Source: CAYQNU01 sp964419055 (lineage in GTDB: Bacteria > Bacteroidota > Bacteroidia > Flavobacteriales_D > Parvicellaceae). Taken from it: a DNA stretch of 64,000 nucleotides. Position numbers and translations under genes: made by a program. This document shows, piece after piece, positions 28,240 through 35,003 of this stretch; the first letter of the stretch is position 1, and the number at the start of each line of letters is the position of its first letter. The stretch covers positions 82,261 to 146,260 of the forward strand of contig CAYQNU010000011.1 of the NCBI GenBank assembly GCA_964419055.1, in the 5' to 3' direction. The notes beneath the pieces are model-generated. The model was given only the letters and a program-made list of their open reading frames with translations. It was not told where the DNA came from and searched no databases.

Positions 28240-28490
28240 AATAATAGTTTACTATACAATTTAAATGTTTTATCAGAAACAAGCTTCCCTGTTTTGTCAT
28301 TATAAATTTAAATATGAACTGTCTTTTCAGTTTTATTTATGATTTCAACAAAGAACCAATGTTCATTAGTATCTTCTTCTGCTCAAAAAGCTTTCTCTGG
28401 AATTTCGGGAAGTTTTACAGGGACACTTGGTTTGCAATTTGTCAAAAAAGTAATACAAGTCATTAATATTATTAAAGCCGTTTTCTTCAT
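28240..28490 (-). pseudogene. Decayed lipoprotein gene
   Basis: Reading from an ATG at 28490 gives a clear lipoprotein signal peptide (MKKTALIILMTCITFLTNC) and 'KPSVPVKLPEIPEKAF', then a TGA at 28383-28385. The same frame continues as protein-like sequence ('AEEDTNEHWFFVEIINKTEK', 'TVHI'), is stopped again by TAA at 28308-28310, and goes on as 'IYNDKTGKLVSDKTFKLY'. The 'PEIPEKAF...VEINNKT...IYNDKTGKLV' order resembles small Bacteroidota lipoproteins with a 'P.GAFWAGG...' motif. Two stops in one otherwise coherent frame point to a broken gene. The 3' limit is approximate. It lies 10 bases downstream of the Bro-N gene. Confidence 0.65.
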
Positions 28491-28500
28491 TGTATGTTTG

Positions 28501-29337
28501 TTATTTCTTCCCTTTTTTAAGTTCTTTATTTTTCTTGGCTTCTGGCAGATAATTGCCCGTTGATACAACTTTTTTACCTGTTCTGCTTTCAAGTTCTTTT
28601 CTGGCATTACCAGCAACTGAACCGCCTTGTTGAGCTGCTTTTTGATTTTCTACAAATCCTTTCGGATTCTGTGTTTTAACTATTTCAGTTGTCGAAGCTT
28701 CACCGAGCATTGAAAAAATTAATTCAAGGTCAGTCATGTGATCTCGCAGATTTTGACTTTTAAGTCCTTTTATTTTTTTGTATTGTGAAGGTGTTAAACC
28801 AAAAGTTGCTTTTGAAATTTCGGCAGTGAGTATTGAATATTCTATTTGCTTATTTACGCCTCTATTTTTCCATTCTTCTGTTAATTCCTCTCTAATTGCA
28901 ATACTCCGCATACGTTTTTCAATCCAATCGTCAGGGTAGCCTTTTAGTTTGTATAGTTCTCTTGTGCGTTGTGTTGCTAATTCTGGGTTTTCGATTTCAT
29001 CTAATCTATCTGAGCCAACTTGTGCTAACCAAAGTTTAAACGGTTCTGCTTTTGGTGATGGAATAGATTGAATTACACGTAAAAGTCCTTTCGTATCAGA
29101 AGCTTGTATTTTTCGTTTTTTGCCATCCGCAGCTTCCATTTCAACTAGGGTACAAATTGTACCCCAGTTGCTTTTAAGCATTTCGTCACGGCTTAGCATT
29201 TTTTTTATGTATTGCTTAACATCTTTACTATCTGTTAGAACTTCAATAACGTCTTGAACAGAAAAGTACCATTTCTGATCCTTGTCATCCCAAACGGAAC
29301 GAATTTGCTTGCTTTCGAATAATTTTATGCTGCTCAT
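28501..29337 (-). CDS. Bro-N domain antirepressor-like protein
   Basis: A 278-residue protein. The N-terminal 100 residues form a Bro-N domain ('SIKLFESKQIRSVWDDKDQKWYFSVQDVIEVLTDSKDVKQYIKKML', 'DTKGLLRVIQSIPSPKAEPFKLWLAQVGSDRLDEIENP'). The C-terminal part has 'ELYKLKGYPDDWIEKRMRSIAIREELTEEWKNRG' and 'YSILTAEISKATFGLTPSQYKKIKGLKSQNLRDHMTDLELIFSMLGEASTT', with a basic tail. BRO-type proteins bind DNA and occur in phages and as chromosomal relatives in Bacteroidota. No other phage gene is adjacent, so this looks like a stand-alone accessory regulator. Confidence 0.8.
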   Translation of the reverse strand: MSSIKLFESKQIRSVWDDKDQKWYFSVQDVIEVLTDSKDVKQYIKKMLSRDEMLKSNWGTICTLVEMEAADGKKRKIQASDTKGLLRVIQSIPSPKAEPFKLWLAQVGSDRLDEIENPELATQRTRELYKLKGYPDDWIEKRMRSIAIREELTEEWKNRGVNKQIEYSILTAEISKATFGLTPSQYKKIKGLKSQNLRDHMTDLELIFSMLGEASTTEIVKTQNPKGFVENQKAAQQGGSVAGNARKELESRTGKKVVSTGNYLPEAKKNKELKKGKK

Positions 29338-29407
29338 AGGAATTAAAATTTTGCTTCTAATTTACACTGTTTTTGGTTTAATCAATTCTTTTTATTCAAT
29401 GTCAAAA

Positions 29408-30043
29408 TTACTTTTTACTTCCAAGAGTTTCTCTAAAGGTAGAAAGAATTAGAAAATACATAGGTAATGTAAGAATTTGAATACTTAGTGCAAATATTGT
29501 TGGAATGATTAAAAACAATGAATCTTTTTCAAAAGAAATTTTAGAATGATCATACCACAAAAAAGCAAACATCATAAGTGCTCCAACAATTCCAATTGTA
29601 AGAATTGATTTAATATTAAAAAAGGGAAAGGTTATAAAAGGTTTATCTTTTTTTAAAAGACAAATCATAACAGGCGCATACTCACTTCTAATGCTTTCGA
29701 TATGAATTTGAAATAATTTTTCATTAATTCTTTTCACTTCCAATTTATTACCATTTGGAAGGTTATAAATCCATTTTTTGCTAATAACTATTCGTTGGAG
29801 TTCTTTAACAATGGCCAAATTCTGTTTTTTTGTATCCTCAATATTAGATTGTAATTCATTTTGTTGGCGCACATCTTCTTGTTCTAAATCCTCCAACTTC
29901 GGATGAATAATATTGCGACTTTTTAAAATTTGTGCTGCCGCCAATTGGGCTTCAAACCTATATGCTTTGTTTTTAGTGAGAATGCATTCCAATTCATTAG
30001 TAGATAACTTTTCATATTTATTTAAAAAACGATTGTTTTTCAT
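29408..30043 (-). CDS. Hypothetical protein with two C-terminal membrane helices
   Basis: A 211-residue protein. The N-terminal half is helical and charged ('KYEKLSTNELECILTKNKAYRFEAQLAAAQILKSRNI', 'QQNELQSNIEDTKKQNLAIVKELQRIV'). A short beta region 'WIYNLPNGNKLEVKRINEKLFQIHIESI' and two hydrophobic helices at about residues 145-165 and 178-203 follow. No family recognised. It lies in the 28-33 kb accessory block. Confidence 0.6.
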   Translation of the reverse strand: MKNNRFLNKYEKLSTNELECILTKNKAYRFEAQLAAAQILKSRNIIHPKLEDLEQEDVRQQNELQSNIEDTKKQNLAIVKELQRIVISKKWIYNLPNGNKLEVKRINEKLFQIHIESIRSEYAPVMICLLKKDKPFITFPFFNIKSILTIGIVGALMMFAFLWYDHSKISFEKDSLFLIIPTIFALSIQILTLPMYFLILSTFRETLGSKK

Positions 30044-30144
30044 GGTTTGTGTGGCATTACAAAATAAAATTTAACACATAATGTCAGAAACTGTGTATTT
30101 TAACAAAGAGTCTCAATGCGTTTTTTAAAAGAAATGTTTTTTGA

Positions 30145-30570
30145 TCAATTTAATAGTCTTTCTAATCTATCGAAATTTTCTTCGTTTTTAGGTGCAACAA
30201 ACGGACGTATTTTCTCACATTCTTCTGGTGTTCCAAAAATCATTCTGAATGTAAGTTGTGTTTTGTTTTCTGTTACTTTTTCAAAAAGTAGATCCATATC
30301 AAACAACGGTTGTGATTTCCGCTTCCAACGAATGCGTTCATTAGGAATTACGATTTCAAATACGGATGAATTTTCATAATTTCCTTTTTCTGGGCCGTGC
30401 ATGGTAAGAATCCAATTACCTCCTGGTTTTAGATCAAATTCATGAAAGGTATTTGTAAAACCTTCTGGTCCCCACCAATTTTTTAATTGATTGGGATTTT
30501 CAAAAGCTTGATAAACGGTTTCAACTGGCGAATCCAACATTCTGGAACTTATAATTTCACGATTGTTCAT
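30145..30570 (-). CDS. SRPBCC (AHSA1-like) family protein
   Basis: A 141-residue START-like protein with 'SRMLDSPVETVYQAFENPNQLKNWWGPEGF', 'FDLKPGGNWILTMHGPEKGNYENSSVFEIVIPNERIRW' and a C-terminal helix 'FVAPKNEENFDRLERLL'. This is the AHSA1/CalC-type pattern. These proteins bind hydrophobic ligands or chaperones; the ligand is unknown. A TACTTTTG box at 30618-30625 lies 47 bases upstream of its ATG, in a 19-base segment also found upstream of the GNAT gene. Confidence 0.85.
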   Translation of the reverse strand: MNNREIISSRMLDSPVETVYQAFENPNQLKNWWGPEGFTNTFHEFDLKPGGNWILTMHGPEKGNYENSSVFEIVIPNERIRWKRKSQPLFDMDLLFEKVTENKTQLTFRMIFGTPEECEKIRPFVAPKNEENFDRLERLLN

Positions 30571-30616
30571 AAGATATTTTGGGTTAAAAGTGTTGTAATA
30601 CTTGAGTTTTAGTATT

Positions 30617-30635
30617 TCAAAAGTAATAAAAATGA
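30617..30635. repeat. Second copy of the 19-base promoter-like repeat
   Basis: Identical over 19 bases to 28167-28185. On the minus strand it contains TACTTTTG, a TAnnTTTG -7 box, 47 bases upstream of the SRPBCC start. Confidence 0.5.
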
Positions 30636-30732
30636 ATTCAATTTAATCATTTTAAGAGCGTTTTGAAGAAAATTGATAGTTTTATTAAGGTTTTTTTAGC
30701 CTTTTATGAAAGTATATTTTAGTTTTTAGACA

Positions 30733-30864
30733 GTTTGACGTTTCGCAGCTTGGCGAAGTGGCGGATTTAGAAGCACTTACTTTCATTTTAGCACTAAACT
30801 TCATTTGAAAACCAAATGTTCAATTTAGCACTGAACCCGCCATTTTGCCAAACTGCTGTTACCT
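30733..30864 (-). repeat. attC-like element downstream of the OLD nuclease gene (132 bp)
   Basis: A 132-base structured element. Plus-strand left arm: GCAGCTTGGCGAAGTGGCGG (30745-30764). The right arm, CCGCCATTTTGCCAAACTGC, lies near 30838-30857 and is its imperfect reverse complement (16 of 20). The outer ends are GTTACCT (30858-30864, AGGTAAC on the minus strand) and a degraded core GTCAAAC on the minus strand (30733-30739). Both arms, the overall length and the central GTTCAATT are shared with the 132-base element at 62756-62887. Shape and core pairing resemble integron attC sites. Confidence 0.65.
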
Positions 30865-32969
30865 GCTGTGCTTTTCTCACGTTCATTTTTCAATGATTTC
30901 TATAATTACTATTCTTTTGTGTCGATGATTGATTGTGTCCAATTTAAATTTTTCAATTTGTCTATAATTTCATTTATTCTCTTGTCGATTAGTTCAGGTG
31001 TTTGTGATAATCTTTCAGAGATAAATCTTGCGGTTAGCGGTTTACTGTCATTGCTATATAATTCCTTAGCTTCTGACTTTAGTGTGTCATAATTGTCTAA
31101 TTTCTTATGAAATTCTTCTTCAAAGTTTTGGCTCCATACTGAAAAGTTATGCTCAATTGATGTTTCAGGAAAGAAAAATAATTCTTCAGTTGTTTTGTGG
31201 CCTAAAAGGCCTAAAATCTCTTTATTTCTTTTAGATTTATTTACTGCATTTTTACGATGGTCTCCTTGTAACTCATTTACATCTGTTAATGGTTTATCAC
31301 CGTCAAAAATAACGTAGCAAGGAATTCTAAATTCGTTAAAAAGCAAAAGTAAATAAGAAATTGTGTCTACCGAACCTGCACAAATTAAAGCAGTTCTATT
31401 TGTGTCAATGTCATAACCGTTTGCTTTAAAATAAATTGGCAATGCATATTTTTCAGTCTCACCTTCAATTATAATAATTTTTTTTGCAAAAAAACCTTCA
31501 TTTTTTGTCTCATCTATTAAGTGATGAAACCTATGTCTTATACTAAATTCATTTATGGTAATTCCGAATGTTTTTTGATAATATTCTATTATTTGTTCTA
31601 CAGACAATTCATATACAGAAGTTATCGGTGTCGCCTCTTCTGATTTTCTGAAAAGTCTTATTTCGTCAAAATGGTCTACTGATATAAATAAACTATCGTG
31701 GGTTGTATAAACAACTTGGTCCTTACCTTTTGATATATTTCTAAGAAGTGAGTAAGTAGCTCTCTTTAAAGGTGGGTGTAAATAAATTTCAGGTTCTTCA
31801 ATGCCAATTATTATATTTCTTTCAATTGCTTTTTTCCCAAAATCAAACGTGTTATAAGTTCTTAACAATGAAAACAAAGCAAGTCGCTGTATGCCGTGTC
31901 CTTTTTCCGTTAATTCGGAGTTATAGCCATCATTTGCAAATACCTTTGGTTGAGGAAATACTATATCTTGAATTTCAGGTGTCCCAAACTTTAGTTCTAA
32001 AGAACAGCCAATATCAAATCCAATATTGTCATTTAAAGATTTATTTATAATACCGATTTTTGAATTTCCATCTTCATCAATGTCAATTTTATTTAGAAGT
32101 TCGTTAATTAGTATTTCAGACTTGGTTTTAAATTCTTCTTTGATTTCTTTTGAAACAGAATTTGAAATCCAATTGATTAATTCTCCGAGAGTGCTCGTTT
32201 TTGTAACCTTTAAATCTTCTGAAAGATTTTTTATTGCAGGTATATAAAAATATTTTGGGAGGTTTGCTTTTAATTTACTTTTCCAACCAAGCATTTTTTC
32301 GTCACCAACAATTCGTTCTTTTGGTATTATTTCAGAATGGTTCTCGTTAAGTTCTTTAAGTTTCTCTTGAAAAGTCTCTTGTGTTGGTTCGTCTGTCGTG
32401 TCAAAAAGGCTTTTAAATTCAAAATCGTCTATTTTTAAATCATTTTTCCACCAAGCTGTTAAATTTTTTTTTGTTGGAAGTTTGTCTTCTAATAAAGTCC
32501 AAGCAAACTCTTCAATTGGCTGAATTTTAGTTCCGTGTTTTGCTTCAGTGAAGTCAATTTCATCTTCATTTGCTTTTTCAATTGGAATTTCCTCGTCCTT
32601 TGAAATTGCCTCTATATATTGAGTGATAGTTAAATTCTGTTCGTTGTCTAAATGAGATTTAAATACCAATAATTCATCAGCATTTAAATCATTAAACTTT
32701 AGTTCGATTACTATTGGTTTAGAATACTGGTCGTGGTGAAAACTTTTAAGTGAAATTTTAGTTTTTGAAAAATTGAAAAACAAATCAAGAGCCTCCAAAA
32801 TATTGGATTTACCAACACTATTCTCCCCAATTAGAGCTGTCAAATTATTGAAAGAAAACGAAATTGGTTCGTTTCCGAAAGTCTTAAAATTTTGAATTTT
32901 TATTTTATCAATTTTCATTCTTTATGTGTTTGTTGATTGGTAGTTCGTTCTTTTAGCATTGCAGGTAAC
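30858..32969 (-). mobile_element. Single-gene integron-like cassette carrying the OLD nuclease
   Basis: On the minus strand the segment begins with GTTACCTGC (32961-32969) and ends with GCAGGTAAC (30858-30866), an exact 9-base inverted pair extending to 12 of 14 bases. Between them is one gene, with 44 bases before its ATG and 44 bases after its stop. The end core forms the outer edge of a 132-base attC-like element. In integron cassettes the 5' core and the R'' core of the same cassette are complementary in this way. No integrase is adjacent, so mobility is inferred. Confidence 0.55.
30909..32918 (-). CDS. OLD-family ATP-dependent nuclease (AAA ATPase plus TOPRIM)
   Basis: A 669-residue protein. 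The N-terminal ABC/SMC-type ATPase has Walker A at residues 31-38 ('GENSVGKS'), a signature-like 'SELTEKGHGIQRLALFSLLRTY', and Walker B 'NIIIGIEEPEIYLHPPLKRA'. The C-terminal TOPRIM domain has 'KKIIIIEGETEKYALPIYF' and the acidic pair in 'CYVIFDGDKP'. OLD nucleases act in phage defence and DNA degradation. No UvrD-type helicase is adjacent, so this is neither a Gabija pair nor a class 2 OLD-UvrD system; a stand-alone class 1 OLD is the best reading. Low promoter-like content upstream and flanking core sites suggest a captured gene. Confidence 0.9.
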   Translation of the reverse strand: MKIDKIKIQNFKTFGNEPISFSFNNLTALIGENSVGKSNILEALDLFFNFSKTKISLKSFHHDQYSKPIVIELKFNDLNADELLVFKSHLDNEQNLTITQYIEAISKDEEIPIEKANEDEIDFTEAKHGTKIQPIEEFAWTLLEDKLPTKKNLTAWWKNDLKIDDFEFKSLFDTTDEPTQETFQEKLKELNENHSEIIPKERIVGDEKMLGWKSKLKANLPKYFYIPAIKNLSEDLKVTKTSTLGELINWISNSVSKEIKEEFKTKSEILINELLNKIDIDEDGNSKIGIINKSLNDNIGFDIGCSLELKFGTPEIQDIVFPQPKVFANDGYNSELTEKGHGIQRLALFSLLRTYNTFDFGKKAIERNIIIGIEEPEIYLHPPLKRATYSLLRNISKGKDQVVYTTHDSLFISVDHFDEIRLFRKSEEATPITSVYELSVEQIIEYYQKTFGITINEFSIRHRFHHLIDETKNEGFFAKKIIIIEGETEKYALPIYFKANGYDIDTNRTALICAGSVDTISYLLLLFNEFRIPCYVIFDGDKPLTDVNELQGDHRKNAVNKSKRNKEILGLLGHKTTEELFFFPETSIEHNFSVWSQNFEEEFHKKLDNYDTLKSEAKELYSNDSKPLTARFISERLSQTPELIDKRINEIIDKLKNLNWTQSIIDTKE

Positions 32970-33238
32970 TTATAAATATGCGCAACTATTTCACTAATAA
33001 CTTTCGCCTATACAACCAAATTTGGCATGCTTGGCGAAGGTTTGTTTCAGTTTATTTATTTAATTTTCAAAAATACAAAAATTATGGAGAAATCCTACAG
33101 AATAGATGAGAAACGTTGAAGAGGGTTGCAAATGAACCTTATTTTATGGAAATCAATTTGAATGCAGAGGGTAGGTTTGGAAGGTGACGGTTGGTTTCAT
33201 AAAAATTACTTAATTTTGAACCGCAATATCCAATATCA
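32919..33238. other. Intergenic segment with cassette core and a hairpin
   Basis: This 320-base gap holds the 5' core of the OLD cassette (AGGTAAC at 32963-32969, plus strand). Beyond it is a hairpin with stems TTCGCC (33003-33008) and GGCGAA (33033-33038) next to TTGGCATGCTTGGCGAAG, which recalls an attC arm. It may be the decayed attC of a lost neighbouring cassette. The right end holds the Smr gene promoter. No further gene seen. Confidence 0.4.
33211..33218 (+). promoter_or_regulatory. Predicted -7 box of the Smr-domain gene
   Basis: TAATTTTG, 20 bases upstream of the GTG start at 33239. A TTG at 33191-33193 lies 17 bases upstream and may serve as the -33 element. Confidence 0.45.
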
Positions 33239-33793
33239 GTGAAAAACGTTTTTAAAATAGGTGACCGTGTTCGGTTTTTGAACAGTGTGGGTACGGGCGT
33301 TATTGAATCCATCAAAAACGAACGGATGGCCTTGGTGAATATTGATAATGGCTTGGTTGTACCGCATTTATTGTCGAACTTGGTGTTGCACAGCAACGAA
33401 GAGGCATACCAGCTGCGCACCATGAATGTATATGATGAAGTAGATTCTAAAACACAACGGTCGGCACCCAAACAAAAGAAAGATAAAAACAACGTTTCGG
33501 TTTTTGCAAACGATGAAATGGTGGTAGACTTACATATCGAAGATTTGGTAGACTCACATATGGGGATGAGCAATGGGCAAATTTTGAATATTCAATTGGC
33601 ACACTTTAATCGCGAGTTGAATGTGGCCATTCGTTCCAAAATCAAAAAATTAATCGTCATACACGGAGTAGGAGAAGGGGTACTCAAAAGTTGTATCCGC
33701 AAAGAAATGTACGAAAATTATCCTCAATATGATTTTCACGATGCTTCTTATCGTGATTATGGTTACGGTGCTACCGAAATTAATCTTCGTTGA
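33239..33793 (+). CDS. Smr-domain protein (Smr/MutS family)
   Basis: A 184-residue protein starting at a GTG. The N-terminal part is a small SH3-like module ('FKIGDRVRFLNSVGTGVIESIKNERMALVNIDNGLVVPHLLSNLVL'). The C-terminal 90 residues are an Smr domain ('MVVDLHIEDLV', 'IKKLIVIHGVGEGVLKSCIRKEMYEN', 'YDFHDASYRDYGYGATEINL'). It carries the D-L-H and H-G-x-G motifs needed for nuclease activity. It is not fused to MutS2; similar short forms are common in Bacteroidota. Its 3' end overlaps the converging lipoprotein gene by 14 bases. Confidence 0.87.
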   Translation: MKNVFKIGDRVRFLNSVGTGVIESIKNERMALVNIDNGLVVPHLLSNLVLHSNEEAYQLRTMNVYDEVDSKTQRSAPKQKKDKNNVSVFANDEMVVDLHIEDLVDSHMGMSNGQILNIQLAHFNRELNVAIRSKIKKLIVIHGVGEGVLKSCIRKEMYENYPQYDFHDASYRDYGYGATEINLR

Positions 33794-34481
33794 TCAAACG
33801 CACATTCAAGCTCATAGTAGACTTGATGATGGCAAAATCGCGTGTGAATGATTTGTCAAAAACCATTTTGGCGTAGGTTTGAAAAAACTCCGCATGGATG
33901 AATTGATCCAAACGTGCATCAGGATTCAAATCCAATTCAATAATGGCACCAATTCCTGGAGTATCATTAATAACCTTACCGCCCACTTTTACGGCATTGT
34001 AATAAGGTTTTGGAGCGTGTGGTGAAGAACCACAAGCATTGGTATAAAACACATTGTCTTCGGGCAATACCATTTGACTTTCGCTGGTAATTGGAATGCC
34101 GCATGAGTCAATCAAGTCAACCAAATAAATCTCTACACTTTCTAACATATTAAAATCACAATCGGTGATGTTGGTCAATTCCATTCTCACTTTAGTAGGG
34201 GTAATGTTATCTACAATATGTGCATACGGATTGGGATTTTGAGTTGGGATAAAGGCGTTAAAATCGGTAGTTGCCCCAAAAGGTATAGAAACACAGTTGG
34301 CAAAATTGGGTATCCAGCTAAACTGCGTATTAGGGATATTCATGGTGATGATTTCATTTATTGTGAAATTGGTTTCTGTAAAAGGAACCTGATTAGCATT
34401 CAAATCAGCGGGATCTTTTTTGCATCCCAGCGTTACCAATGTCAACGAAAGTAAACTTAATGAAAGTAGGTTATTTTTCAT
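33780..34481 (-). CDS. Predicted lipoprotein of unknown function
   Basis: A 233-residue lipoprotein with signal peptide MKNNLLSLSLLSLTLVTLGC (lipobox V-T-L-G-C) followed by 'KKDPADLN'. The mature part is beta-rich, with four Cys ('NFANCVSIPFGATTDF', 'NITDCDFNM', 'DSCGIPITS', 'YTNACGSSPH') that may form disulfides. No family recognised. Converges with the Smr gene. Confidence 0.72.
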   Translation of the reverse strand: MKNNLLSLSLLSLTLVTLGCKKDPADLNANQVPFTETNFTINEIITMNIPNTQFSWIPNFANCVSIPFGATTDFNAFIPTQNPNPYAHIVDNITPTKVRMELTNITDCDFNMLESVEIYLVDLIDSCGIPITSESQMVLPEDNVFYTNACGSSPHAPKPYYNAVKVGGKVINDTPGIGAIIELDLNPDARLDQFIHAEFFQTYAKMVFDKSFTRDFAIIKSTMSLNVRLINED

Positions 34482-35003
34482 AAATGAAATTTATTTGATG
34501 CTTTAAAATTAAACAAATTTTAATATCAGCGTGGTGTTGAGTACATTTTTTTTACTATTTGCTGTTTTCAAGTTGAGTGAAGAGGCAGAAAATGTTAAGA
34601 TTTTAAGAGATAAATAAGATAATTATGGGTTTGGTTTATACGAAAATATTTTTTAACCACATAGTGTGTCACATAGGAGAAACTTAAAAATGAAGCTATA
34701 AAGTTTAAGATAGAAGCTTTGCTTTGACATAGTTGTGGTTTCTATGTTAAAAAGTAATTTTCCTATCCTCAAACTTTTGATAATCAAAACTATTCTATGT
34801 GCCTTTGTGGTTTTGCGAAAAAATTCGTGCATTTGTGGCTAAAAAACACAAAATGCATAGGTTGAACTTATAAATTATACTACTTTTTTTATTCAATTAG
34901 AACATTTTTACCCTATAATGTGGTTTTATTGAGAATTATTTTATCTTTACTGCAAATATTCGAATTCTTGAATCAACACCAACACATAGAACACAAAGCC
35001 AAG
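34482..35003. other. Intergenic region with a long inverted repeat, no gene seen
   Basis: A 522-base region upstream of the patatin-like gene. An imperfect inverted repeat pairs AACCACATAG with following bases (34655-34676) with CTATGTGCCTTTGTGGTT (34795-34812). A smaller one, CATAG...CTATG, lies inside at about 34728-34747. I found no credible reading frame on either strand; a TATCTTTA -7-like box at about 34937 may start the downstream gene. Confidence 0.5.

Noticed and set aside
28501..29337. Prophage at the Bro-N gene
   Set aside because: No integrase, structural, lysis or terminase genes nearby; stand-alone Bro-N genes are common in Bacteroidota chromosomes.
30909..32918. Gabija or class 2 OLD-UvrD defence system
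   Set aside because: Only the OLD-type protein is present; no UvrD-like helicase gene lies on either side.
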